A stretch of 64,000 nucleotides of DNA from JAVBOW01 sp031549495 (GTDB lineage: Bacteria; Bacteroidota; Bacteroidia; Bacteroidales; Rikenellaceae): positions 1 through 64,000 of the forward strand of contig JAVBPS010000016.1 of assembly GCA_031549495.1 (NCBI GenBank), written 5' to 3'. Made by a program: the position numbers and the translations under genes. Under the pieces are notes generated by a model that ran no database searches, was not told the DNA's origin, and saw only the letters and a program-made list of their open reading frames with translations. Positions within the stretch are counted from its first letter, which is position 1. Each line of letters begins with the position of its first letter. Shown piece by piece: positions 1 through 8,058 of this stretch.

Positions 1-395
1 ACGGGCGACCGTACTTTTTTGCTTGACCAAAAAAGTAGGCAAAAAAGTCAAGGCGCCGCGCTCCCGGCTTACCCGCTTACGGGTTTTCGGGGAAGTCGTG
101 CGGAAATTCCGCTGCGCACAGGCCACATCGCACGCCTCCGCGTTCCGCTCCGGCCTCCCGCTACAGTTTCCGCCCTTTGTCCCCCGAAAACCCTGGCGGG
201 GCCCAAGCCTCCCGCTTATGGCGCCGGGCCAACGCGCTTTGGCCGCCGCTCATGCCTATGCGCCCCCGCCTTCGGCTACCAGCGCTCTTCTCCCGTCATG
301 TCGAGCGCCAGTCGAGACATCTCAAACAGAACGGCCGAGCCCGTAGGGGCACCCCTCGCGGGTGCCCAAACAAAATCAACGTTTATTTTCAACAC
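1..395 (+). repeat. Dispersed intergenic repeat, family B, copy 1
   Basis: This segment begins with a T/A-rich stem (GCTTGACC between an ACTTTTTT run and an AAAAAAGT run) and continues as GC-rich sequence. It recurs in reverse complement at 27667-28003, in diverged form at 47471-47765, and its last 100 bases recur at 23151-23249 in reverse complement. Near its right end is a short hairpin, GGGCACCC/GGGTGCCC-like, around 348-371. Open frames run through it, but the equivalent frames in other copies are broken, so it is not a gene. The window edge may cut its left end. Confidence 0.85.
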
Positions 396-409
396 TTAAT
401 TCGTATTTG

Positions 410-1831
410 TTATAAGCCTCTCGGATTCTGTACGATCTTGCCGTTGAAACTGCAGACGTTCTTCGGGATGGCCATCACATAGTTGGGCGATGTGGGCTTC
501 AGGACGTAGGTGCCCTCGCCGTAGGTGCGCGTGATGGTCGTGGCGAAGCGCGGATCCTTGTTGAGGCGTTTCAGGTCGAACCACCGCCAGCACTCGGCGA
601 TCAGTTCGCGGCGACGCTCGTCCAGCACCATCGCCAGCACCTGATCCGCGGTGTATTCCGAGGCCACGTAGGCCGTATACCCCCCGGTGTTCATGCGGTT
701 GCTGCGCAGCGTGTTCAGGTCGCCGACCGCATCGTCTTTTTTATTGTTGCGCGCGTTGGCCTCGGCCCGGATCAGCAACAGGTGCGGGACATGGATCCCG
801 CAGCTGAAGAACGGGAAGTTCATCGAAAACACCAGCTCGCCGTGCACCCCCGCCCCGAACATCCCCGCCTGGATCTGCTGCAGGTACGGTCGCCGGTCGT
901 CGGCGTCGTACAGCGCCAGCAAATCGTCCGACCAATAGGTGCTCGTCACGTAGAGCATGTTGTCCAGCGCGAATTTCATCCACACGACCTCCGCGTTCTT
1001 GCGCAGGCCTCCCCCGGGAGGGACATATCCCAGATACCCCATCCATTTCATCGGCTCGGGCATCATGAACTCGACACCGGCATACTGGTACAACTCGTGG
1101 TAATCGGTCAGGGCCAGGTTGGCCAGCCGGGCGGCTTCCGGCCAGTTTCCCTTGTAGAGGTACATCAGCGCCAGCATGCCCTGTACGCCTGTCCGGGTGG
1201 GTTTGAACTTCTCGTTGGTCGTCTCCGCCACCAGGTCCACGGCGGCGAGCAGGTCCTGCTCGACGAATTCGTAGATCCTGGCGACGCTTTCGCGCGCTTT
1301 TGCGTTGCCGATACCGTCCCCTTCGACGTACAGGGGCACCCCCAGGTCCGACGCGGCCGTGGCGGCGTCATAATGGGGCCCGTATTCGTTGACCAGCATG
1401 AAGTAGGCGTAAGCGCGGTGCGCCAACGCTTCCCCTTTCACCTGCCGGCGCCGCAGCTCGTCGCTTCCTTCGGCTTTGTCGATTCCCTCGATCACCGTGT
1501 TGCAGACATGGATCTGTTTGTAGAGCTGGTTCCAGTCCTCGTCGTTCTGGGTCTCGCTCTCGTACATATAGTCGCTGAAGCAATACCCCGTCACGCCTTG
1601 CGGGAAGATCGTAAAGCCGCGGTCGTCGCTGTACATCTGGATGTTGTCGGTCGTGTAGAACATATTGGCGGGGCCTTTGGACAACAGGTCGTAATTGTTC
1701 ATCATCTCGCGAAAGTCCTCGATCGTGCCGGGGATCACCAGCCCCTTCTTCGGGATGTCGAGGAAATCGTTGCAGCCGCCGAAGGCCATCGCGGCCAACA
1801 GGACTGAGGTAAAATATAGTTTTCGCCACAT
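410..1831 (-). CDS. SusD/RagB-family outer-membrane lipoprotein (PUL 1)
   Basis: This is a surface glycan-binding lid of a SusC/SusD importer, about 473 residues from the chosen start. An N-terminal lipoprotein signal ends at a lipobox Cys (AMAFGGC), followed by NDFLDIPKKG, the usual SusD opening. TPR-like helices follow, and the C-terminal RRRELIAECWRWFDLKRL segment is characteristic of SusD proteins. An upstream Met at 1858 would overlap the stop of the preceding SusC gene by 14 bases and adds nine residues before the signal peptide, so the Met at 1831 (MWRKLYF) is preferred. It is the last gene of an operon with SusC and probably FecR. It is somewhat shorter than many SusD proteins. Its substrate cannot be told, because no enzyme lies beside it. 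Confidence 0.92.
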   Translation of the reverse strand: MWRKLYFTSVLLAAMAFGGCNDFLDIPKKGLVIPGTIEDFREMMNNYDLLSKGPANMFYTTDNIQMYSDDRGFTIFPQGVTGYCFSDYMYESETQNDEDWNQLYKQIHVCNTVIEGIDKAEGSDELRRRQVKGEALAHRAYAYFMLVNEYGPHYDAATAASDLGVPLYVEGDGIGNAKARESVARIYEFVEQDLLAAVDLVAETTNEKFKPTRTGVQGMLALMYLYKGNWPEAARLANLALTDYHELYQYAGVEFMMPEPMKWMGYLGYVPPGGGLRKNAEVVWMKFALDNMLYVTSTYWSDDLLALYDADDRRPYLQQIQAGMFGAGVHGELVFSMNFPFFSCGIHVPHLLLIRAEANARNNKKDDAVGDLNTLRSNRMNTGGYTAYVASEYTADQVLAMVLDERRRELIAECWRWFDLKRLNKDPRFATTITRTYGEGTYVLKPTSPNYVMAIPKNVCSFNGKIVQNPRGL

Positions 1832-1844
1832 AGCTTTCGTTATT

Positions 1845-4800
1845 TTAGAATGAAACACTTAGGCCCAACGTGTACAGCATCGACGGCTTGAAACTCAGGT
1901 CCCCCTGGCGGGGCGACACGACGTCGGGATCCAGGCCGCGGCTGTTGCGCGCCCAGACCCCCATATTGGACAGCTGGGCGAACACATTGGCGTTCGACAG
2001 GTATCCCGCGAACAGTTTGTCGGGGAAGGTGTACGAAATGTTCAGGTTGTTGAAACGCAAGAATGAGGCGCTTTGGGTCACCGCGTCGCTGTACCGGTAA
2101 AAATCGTTGCGTTCCGATTTCGCGTTCGGGTTGTCGAACACCCGCGGGACGTTGGTCTTTTTCTCGTCGCCCGGACGCTGCCAGCGCGTTGCGATGTCGT
2201 CGTAGATCCGCTGGTAACTGCCCAGGAAGGTGGACGGCATACGCATCACATGGCCCAGCTTATAGCTCAGGACCAGATTCATGGTCAGTCCCTTATAGCT
2301 CACGCTCGTGTTGAAGCCGCCGTAGACGGGGGGAGCGACCGTTCCGCTGTAGACGAGCCACTCGACGAAACCCAGATCGCTTTCATCCCAGGTGTGGATC
2401 TTCCCTTCGTGGTCTAAGATGCGGGGCTCGCCGGTCTCGCCCAGGCCCGCGTAGCGGTAGTTGTAGAGATAGTCGATCGGTTTGCCTTCCACCTCGCACC
2501 CCGGAAGCCCCGCGAGGAAGTCGTAGGGGCGCGTGCTCGGCGAATAGACCTTCGTCACCTCGTTCTTGTTGTAGGTCAGGTGCAGCGAGGCTTCCCAGAG
2601 CCACTCCTTCGTGCGGACGATGTTCCCGCCGAGGATCAGGTTGAGGCCGCGGTTGGTCATCTCGGCCGTGTTGCGGTAGATCTGCTGAAACCCGAAAGTG
2701 GGGTCGCCCGGCGCGAAGGCCAGCAGGTCGTAACTCTTTTTGTCGTAATATTCGAGCGAACCGTGGAGCCGGTTGTCGAGCAGGCTGAAGTCCACCCCGA
2801 CGTTGTTCACGCGGGTCGTTTCCCATTTCAGGTCGGGGTTGGCGGGATACTCGATGTCCAGGTATTTTTCGCCCGTGACCGCGTTCAGGCTGGCGCGGGC
2901 GATGAGTTGTTTGCTCGTTTTGCGGTCGATGTTGCCGTTCTTGCCGGTGGTGATCCGCAGTTTGAGCATATCGATCACGCGCGAGGAGAAGAACTTCTCG
3001 TTGGTGATGTTCCAGGCCGCGCCGACGCTCCACAGCGGGGTCATCCGGTCGCTTACCGACGCCCCGAACAGGTTCGATTTGTCGATGCGCGCGCTTGCGG
3101 AGACCGAATAGCGCCGGGCGAACGTGTACGAACCGTTGAAATAGAACGACGCGTAGCGGTTTTCGTCGTCGCCCACGCCGGGGTAGTTGGCGGTGAAAGC
3201 GGTCTGTCCCCCGCTCCAGGTAGGCAGCGGCTGGGTACTCATGAACGGTGTGTAGGTCAGTTTGTTCTTGTCCCAGTTCATGAGCATGTTGACGTGCGAA
3301 TTATTCTTGTAGGAGGAGATGTCGCATCCCAGGATCGCCGCGATGATGTGCCGGTCGGCGGGGCCGAACTTGAAGTCGGCGTTGATCTGGTTGCGGATGA
3401 TGTAGTTGCGCTCTTTGTAGCCGTATTTGCGGTACATCAGCCCCCGGGGAATTCCACACACCGCTTGTCCGTCTTTGAGAACCGTGTAGAGGTTCATGGT
3501 CGAGCGGTTGTAGTAGAGGTTTTCGTTGTAGTAGTTATCCTCGTCGTAGTTGCGCATTTCGTAGTGTATGCGGGAATCCCACGTAAGCCCCTTGATGAAG
3601 CGCACGTTGAAACCGGCCTGGAAACGGGACAGGATGTCCTGCTGGTTGTTGTCGTTGTTGTCCAGGTCGCGTTTCAGGCTGCGGCGCCAATCGTAGTAGC
3701 CTTGCCCCATCATGGCTTCGTTGCGGGCGTTGGAGACGGAGATGCTGTACTCGTACACGTAATTGTTATTCTCATCGACGAAAGGCATATAGGGGAATGT
3801 CTGCAGGTAATCGTACAGGGAGATCCCGTTGCTCTTCGAGTCGGTGAAGTTCAGCACCGCCCCCACGTCGACCTGAAACCAGTTGCGGATCATGAAGGTG
3901 TTCTTCAGGTTGAACCGGGCGGTTTTGCTGTCGTTGCCCTTGATGTAGGAGTTGGCGTCCTGGTAATTTGCGGAGACGTAATAGCGGCTCGCCTTCGATC
4001 CGCCGTTGATCGAAAGGTCGTATTGCTGGGTGAATCCCGTCTGGTAGAAGAGGTCTTTCTGCGCGTCGCGGTTGTCGACCCGCAGTTTGTCGTATTCCGC
4101 TTTGGCCCGGGCGTCGTCGAACGTACCGGCTTTGTGCGCGGCATAGACCTCCCAGGCTTTCGAATAACCGTAGTTCGCGTCGGGATTCGTCGTGTTGTAC
4201 CACCCTTTGGAGAGCGTTTCGAGTTGGTAATCCAGGAAGTCCGAAGCATTGGCCAGATTGAGCGAGCTGATCGACGGCATCTTCTGGATCCGGGAGGTGA
4301 ACGACGCCGTGATCACCGGCCTGGCCGATTCGCTGCCCCGGGTGGTGGTGATCACGATCACGCCGTTCGACGCGCGCACCCCCCAGATCGAGGCGGCGGC
4401 CGCATCCTGCAGGATGTTGATCGACTCCACGTCGTTGGGATTGATCGTCGACATCGAGCCTTCGATCGGGAATCCGTCGACGACGATCAGCGGCGCGGCA
4501 TTGGCGTTGATCGTGCTTTTACCCCGGATCGAGAGGTTGCCCCCCGCGTCGGTCAGCACGCCGGGGATCAGGCTTTGGAACTTTTCCGAGATCGACAAAG
4601 CCCCCATCTGCTTGCTCAGGTCGGTTTTGGTGACGTTGACGAACGATCCGGTCGAACGCTCCCGGTTGATCTGCTGGTAGCCGGTCACCACGACCGCCTC
4701 GACCTGCTCGGCCTGCTGCTGCATCACGATCCGCAGCGACTGCTCGCCGTTGTAGACGACATCCCGGGCCTGCATGCCGATATGCGAGAAAGCGATCACC

Positions 4801-5324
4801 GCCCCCTGGGGCGCATCGATCGCAAATTGCCCCAGGGCATCGGCCACGGTCGCCTTCGCCGTGCCTTTCAGCGTCACCGTCACCCCGGCCAGCGGGTTGC
4901 CTTCTTCATCCACCACCGTACCCGTCACCCGTTTGACCGGCGGCGTGTTGACCGGCGGACGGGCGACGATCACCACCGAACGGCCTTCGAACTTGAACGT
5001 ATAGCCGGTATTGCGGAACACCCGGTCCAGCACCGATTCCACGGTTTCGCCGCGGGCTTCGACCGTAACGGCCGGCATTTTATCCATCTGGTCGTTGCTG
5101 TAGATGAAATTCAGGTTGGTCTGACGCCTGATCTCCGCAAAAAGGGTTTTAACGGGCGCGTCTTTGATTTGCAGCGTCACCCGTTGCCGGGTGCCGTTCT
5201 GGGCCGTCGCGGCAAGAGGAAACAGCAGCACTCCCAGTAGCAGCAACAGGGCCGGGAGTGATGCCGCCCGCGTGGAACCTCTTGTTCTAAAGGTCATCTC
5301 GGGTAAAAGGTTTTTCATAGACAA
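1845..5324 (-). CDS. SusC/RagA TonB-linked outer-membrane transporter with STN domain (PUL 1)
   Basis: This 1159-residue protein is the TonB-dependent channel partner of the SusD at 410-1831. A signal peptide ends near residue 42 (LAATAQ). A secretin/TonB N-terminal (STN) domain spans about 48-120, a carboxypeptidase-like regulatory domain about 133-200, and a TonB box with VVVTGY about 207-216. The plug and the 22-strand barrel follow, ending with the aromatic GLSVSF terminus. In this family the STN domain is the part that signals to a FecR anti-sigma factor, and a FecR gene lies just upstream on the same strand. That fits trans-envelope induction by the imported glycan. The gap between the FecR stop and this start is about 350 bases and contains repeat-A pieces. 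The substrate is unknown. Confidence 0.95.
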   Translation of the reverse strand: MSMKNLLPEMTFRTRGSTRAASLPALLLLLGVLLFPLAATAQNGTRQRVTLQIKDAPVKTLFAEIRRQTNLNFIYSNDQMDKMPAVTVEARGETVESVLDRVFRNTGYTFKFEGRSVVIVARPPVNTPPVKRVTGTVVDEEGNPLAGVTVTLKGTAKATVADALGQFAIDAPQGAVIAFSHIGMQARDVVYNGEQSLRIVMQQQAEQVEAVVVTGYQQINRERSTGSFVNVTKTDLSKQMGALSISEKFQSLIPGVLTDAGGNLSIRGKSTINANAAPLIVVDGFPIEGSMSTINPNDVESINILQDAAAASIWGVRASNGVIVITTTRGSESARPVITASFTSRIQKMPSISSLNLANASDFLDYQLETLSKGWYNTTNPDANYGYSKAWEVYAAHKAGTFDDARAKAEYDKLRVDNRDAQKDLFYQTGFTQQYDLSINGGSKASRYYVSANYQDANSYIKGNDSKTARFNLKNTFMIRNWFQVDVGAVLNFTDSKSNGISLYDYLQTFPYMPFVDENNNYVYEYSISVSNARNEAMMGQGYYDWRRSLKRDLDNNDNNQQDILSRFQAGFNVRFIKGLTWDSRIHYEMRNYDEDNYYNENLYYNRSTMNLYTVLKDGQAVCGIPRGLMYRKYGYKERNYIIRNQINADFKFGPADRHIIAAILGCDISSYKNNSHVNMLMNWDKNKLTYTPFMSTQPLPTWSGGQTAFTANYPGVGDDENRYASFYFNGSYTFARRYSVSASARIDKSNLFGASVSDRMTPLWSVGAAWNITNEKFFSSRVIDMLKLRITTGKNGNIDRKTSKQLIARASLNAVTGEKYLDIEYPANPDLKWETTRVNNVGVDFSLLDNRLHGSLEYYDKKSYDLLAFAPGDPTFGFQQIYRNTAEMTNRGLNLILGGNIVRTKEWLWEASLHLTYNKNEVTKVYSPSTRPYDFLAGLPGCEVEGKPIDYLYNYRYAGLGETGEPRILDHEGKIHTWDESDLGFVEWLVYSGTVAPPVYGGFNTSVSYKGLTMNLVLSYKLGHVMRMPSTFLGSYQRIYDDIATRWQRPGDEKKTNVPRVFDNPNAKSERNDFYRYSDAVTQSASFLRFNNLNISYTFPDKLFAGYLSNANVFAQLSNMGVWARNSRGLDPDVVSPRQGDLSFKPSMLYTLGLSVSF

Positions 5325-5410
5325 AAGGATTAGTAGGGTTATAGAATGGGTTATACGAGTTTGATGAAATGGTTGCTAATAATCAGTTGCGTATAGGTGC
5401 CTCGCCATTC

Positions 5411-5592
5411 CGGGCAAACAGTGCGTTGGCCTGGTGTACCCCCCTTATTGTTAACGAACGAAAAGGGACTCGTTCGTTTTCCTCCTTGTCGTTCGGCATA
5501 GCCCAAACAAAAAGATGTTTGGCCTCTGCGCTCTCTGACTGCGTCGGTTACCAAAGGGGGGCAGGGGGGGAATGTGCCAGCGCAGCGGAACG
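5411..5592 (-). repeat. Repeat A, interrupted copy between FecR and SusC
   Basis: On the minus strand, 5592-5552 reads as a GCTGCGCTGGCA-type segment leading into C-runs, and 5445-5411 reads as GGGGGGTACACCAG leading to TTTGCCC. The same two pieces lie side by side on the plus strand at 27584-27660 with a few mismatches. Here they are separated by about 106 bases that hold two small hairpins (AACGAACGA/TCGTTCGTT at 5453-5478, and CCAAACA/TGTTTGG near 5503-5522). No gene is seen in the 350-base gap between the FecR and SusC genes. It may also carry the SusC promoter, but no convincing element was found. Confidence 0.6.
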
Positions 5593-5675
5593 GATAACGT
5601 GAGTTATACTGCCCAACACAGCATTACAAACGACAAAACATTGTTTGCCAGCGCATGAGATTCGTCGAACTCACG

Positions 5676-6659
5676 TTATTCGATGTAGATATCCTTTCCT
5701 TCGACCCGGAATTTGACCAGCGAGATCTGCCCGATGAGCGAGAGGATCCTTTCGACCTCCCCGTCCCGGGAAAATTGGCCTGAAAACCGCCTCTGTTTGG
5801 CCTCGTCGCTGCCGTAGTGGACGCGGATGTCATACCAGCGGCCGAGCTGGTCCATGATCTGGCCGATGGTCTGGTCGTCGAAAATGAACTCGTCATTCAT
5901 CCATCCGGTGTAACTATCCGTGTCGACGGAGGCCACCGTGAACCGGCCGCTATTCATATCCAGGTCGCACATCTGGCTGGGCGTAAGCATAATTTCGCCC
6001 GACTTACCGCCGGTATGCTTTACGCCTACCTTGCCCGAGACCAGCACCGTGCGCACGATCGGGTTGATGCAGTTTACGGTGAACCGGGTGCCGTACACCC
6101 GCACCTCGGCGTCGGCCGCCGAAACGATGAACGGCCGCTCCGATCCCGTCACCTCGAAATAGGCCTCCCCGTCGAGCGTCACGCGGCGGCTGCCGCCCCG
6201 GAAAGCGTCCGGCCAGGTCAGGCGGCTCATCGCGCTCAGCCAGACCAGGGAACCGTCCGGCAAACGCACCTGGTACGTTTGCCCGCGGGACGTGGAGACC
6301 GAATGGGTTTGCACGCCGCGCGAAAAGAGCTGCGACGCCGGTCGTTCCAGGTCGCCGAACCATAGGAATAACCCCACAGCCAAAACCGCGGCAGCCGCCG
6401 AACATGCCGCAGCTATTCTGACCAGCCGGTTCGGCTTGCGTCTCTTATCGGCATGTCGGATATCGCTCATGAACGCCGCCAATTCACGCTCCATGTCCGG
6501 TTCGCTTTCCGACGGATCGAAACGCCTGAAACGGGCGTAATACTCCCTGTTTTCGGCCGATTCCGACAGCCAGTCGCCAAGCGTCCGCTCTTCCTCGGCG
6601 GACAGTTTTTCGTGCAGCGATTTTTTCACCAACGAATAATCGATCATTCTTTTGTCCAT
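5676..6659 (-). CDS. FecR-family anti-sigma factor (PUL 1)
   Basis: This 327-residue inner-membrane regulator has a cytoplasmic N-terminal part with the YARFRRFDPSE segment, and one membrane span at about residues 80-102 (AAACSAAAAVLAVGLFLWF). The periplasmic FecR domain contains SRGQTYQVRLPDGSLVWLSA and GEAYFEV. A C-terminal DUF4974-like domain of IGQIMDQLGRWYDI type ends at the stop. Family members hold an ECF sigma factor inactive until the STN domain of a SusC partner signals. The sigma gene here is divergent (6828-7364), while SusC/SusD follow on the same strand. The anti-sigma gene may therefore be induced together with the transporter, giving negative feedback. That last point is inference. 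Confidence 0.93.
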   Translation of the reverse strand: MDKRMIDYSLVKKSLHEKLSAEEERTLGDWLSESAENREYYARFRRFDPSESEPDMERELAAFMSDIRHADKRRKPNRLVRIAAACSAAAAVLAVGLFLWFGDLERPASQLFSRGVQTHSVSTSRGQTYQVRLPDGSLVWLSAMSRLTWPDAFRGGSRRVTLDGEAYFEVTGSERPFIVSAADAEVRVYGTRFTVNCINPIVRTVLVSGKVGVKHTGGKSGEIMLTPSQMCDLDMNSGRFTVASVDTDSYTGWMNDEFIFDDQTIGQIMDQLGRWYDIRVHYGSDEAKQRRFSGQFSRDGEVERILSLIGQISLVKFRVEGKDIYIE

Positions 6660-6744
6660 AGTTTATATGGCTTCTTTCTTAAAAGACAACTGAAATGCGA
6701 AAAAGGTTAATTTTTTTCTTTTTGTTAAAAAAGACGGCCGAAAT

Positions 6745-6777
6745 CTTGTTTTTGTTAAAAAATTTTATATATATTTG
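6745..6777 (+). promoter_or_regulatory. Bacteroidota-type promoter for the ECF sigma gene
   Basis: TATATTTG at 6770-6777 matches the TAnnTTTG -7 element. A CTTG at 6745-6748 lies 21 bases upstream, a one-mismatch match to the TTTG -33 element. Transcription would begin about 50 bases before the ATG at 6828. The surrounding 6660-6827 stretch is AT-rich, unlike the flanking genes. Confidence 0.6.
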
Positions 6778-6827
6778 TTAGTGAACCCATTAGCCAAACA
6801 ATTGCAAGGATATCGTCATGATGAAAA

Positions 6828-7364
6828 ATGGACAGCTCGTCGAAGGAATATCTTCAAAGATTGGCTAATCGCGACCATGAGGCTTTCGCGCAATTATTCA
6901 CACAGTATTACCGCCCGTTGTATCGCTTCGCGGCCCATTACCTGCGCGATGAGGAGGTTGCGCGGGACATCGTGCACGATCTGTTTTTGTGGCTGTATGA
7001 AAATACCGGAACGATAATCGTCCGCACTTCGCTGAAAAGTTATCTGTTCGCGTGCATCCGCAACCGGTGCATCAATTTCCTGCGCTCGGTCAAGGTGCGC
7101 GACGCGTACAATCGGGGGATGTTCGAGGCGCATCTGGCATCCGGGACGGTCGAATTTATCGAATCGGCCGACCTGACCGAACAGGCCGCCGCCGTGATCG
7201 ACTCCCTGCCCGAGGGGTGCCTGTCGGTTTTCCGGCTGCGGGTATTCGAGGGATATAAGTTTTCCGAGATCGCCCGGGAGCTGAGCATCTCGGAGAACAA
7301 TGCGAAGGTGCAGATGCATAACGCCGTGAGGATCCTGCGACAACGCTTCAAAGTGAGCGAATAG
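6828..7364 (+). CDS. ECF RNA polymerase sigma factor (PUL 1)
   Basis: This 178-residue sigma-70 family protein is of the Bacteroidota PUL type. Region 2 is seen at about 15-85 (LFTQYYRPLYRFAAHYLRD, then ARDIVHDLFLWLYE) and region 4 at about 115-175 (LPEGCLSVFRLRVFEGYKF, then EIARELSISENNAKVQMHNA). It is transcribed away from the FecR gene, with 168 AT-rich bases between them that carry a TAnnTTTG promoter. The ATG at 6828 is the only in-frame start near that promoter; the ATGs at 6818 and 6821 are out of frame. It should direct polymerase to the SusC/SusD operon when FecR releases it. It converges on the small gene ending at 7368 with only three bases between stops. Confidence 0.95.
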   Translation: MDSSSKEYLQRLANRDHEAFAQLFTQYYRPLYRFAAHYLRDEEVARDIVHDLFLWLYENTGTIIVRTSLKSYLFACIRNRCINFLRSVKVRDAYNRGMFEAHLASGTVEFIESADLTEQAAAVIDSLPEGCLSVFRLRVFEGYKFSEIARELSISENNAKVQMHNAVRILRQRFKVSE

Positions 7365-7367
7365 AAG

Positions 7368-7745
7368 TCATGGCTCCCGGTCCTGTATCTGGGAGAGCAA
7401 TCCTTCTTCCGTCAATATTTTTTCCAATGCCCGAAATCTGACCAGGGAGTTCCGGATCTCTTTTTTCCTTTGTTCTTCCGAAAGGACTGAAGATTCCGCA
7501 CTGCAACAACCGGTATGGGCATATGTCCGGATTGGATCCGAGCTGTTTTCGATGTCTTTTATGGTCATCCGTATTTCATCCCCGGTTTCCAGCTCTTCCG
7601 TAGCCCAATCGTGGTGCATGTTGCCATCGAAACCACTGCATTTAATTTCGAAATCATCATACCGCTGGGTCACAAATACCGTAATCACCGGCGGTAAAGC
7701 CATTTTAAAGGTTTTTCCGTGAAATTCCACTTCCAGCCCGATCAT
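7368..7745 (-). CDS. Small cytoplasmic protein, paralogue of its upstream neighbour
   Basis: I do not recognise a family. The protein is about 125 residues, without signal peptide or membrane span. Its first 70 residues align by eye with those of the 102-residue protein encoded at 7742-8050: GLEVEFHGKTF against GFEVSIGDETL, then two strands, then IRMTIKDIENSS against ITIRVKDIAENS. The C-terminal part adds a charged helix rich in E, R and K. The Met at 7745 is chosen because it gives an ATGA overlap with the upstream stop; a Met at 7769 would extend it into the neighbour. It ends the cistron series that begins with the metzincin-like lipoprotein gene. A role in binding or protecting against its neighbours is only a guess. 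Confidence 0.7.
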   Translation of the reverse strand: MIGLEVEFHGKTFKMALPPVITVFVTQRYDDFEIKCSGFDGNMHHDWATEELETGDEIRMTIKDIENSSDPIRTYAHTGCCSAESSVLSEEQRKKEIRNSLVRFRALEKILTEEGLLSQIQDREP

Positions 7746-8050
7746 AGCGCCCCTTCCCTGGTTAGCCATTCCTTCATCATTTTATAATGTTGCATCATGA
7801 CCTCGCGATCCATCGGAGTAATCACGCACTCCGAATTTTCGGCGATATCCTTTACTCTGATCGTGATCTGCCGGCCCTTGGCGAGTTTGCGTAAGTCTAT
7901 CCAGCGGCATTCATTATGGGTCTGGTAATCAGCCCCGTAGAAGTCAAGGCGCACTTCATCGCGTACAACGGTTAAGGTAATTAATATGATCCCAAACGAC
8001 ACCGAGCCGCAGAGCGTCTCATCTCCAATGCTTACCTCGAATCCTTTCAT
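7742..8050 (-). CDS. Small cytoplasmic protein, unknown function
   Basis: This is a 102-residue protein with no recognised family. A beta-rich N-terminal half (GFEVSIGDETLCGSV, then IILITLTVVRDEVRLDFYG) leads to a KDIAENSE strand and a C-terminal helix (MQHYKMMKEWLTRE). No signal peptide is visible, although the gene upstream encodes an exported lipoprotein. It starts eight bases after the stop of that gene and shares an ATGA overlap with the paralogous gene downstream, so the three are very likely co-transcribed. The pair looks less GC-rich than the PUL genes around it, which may point to a separate origin. Confidence 0.72.
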   Translation of the reverse strand: MKGFEVSIGDETLCGSVSFGIILITLTVVRDEVRLDFYGADYQTHNECRWIDLRKLAKGRQITIRVKDIAENSECVITPMDREVMMQHYKMMKEWLTREGAL

Positions 8051-8058
8051 AATTCGCG

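Noticed and set aside
19..482. Three overlapping open frames at the left edge
   Set aside because: They lie in a repeat whose other copies have broken frames, and their composition is proline/arginine-rich translation of GC-rich non-coding sequence.
2580..5240. Long plus-strand open frame of 886 codons
   Set aside because: It is the antisense shadow of the SusC gene on the minus strand; GC-rich codon use keeps the opposite frame open.
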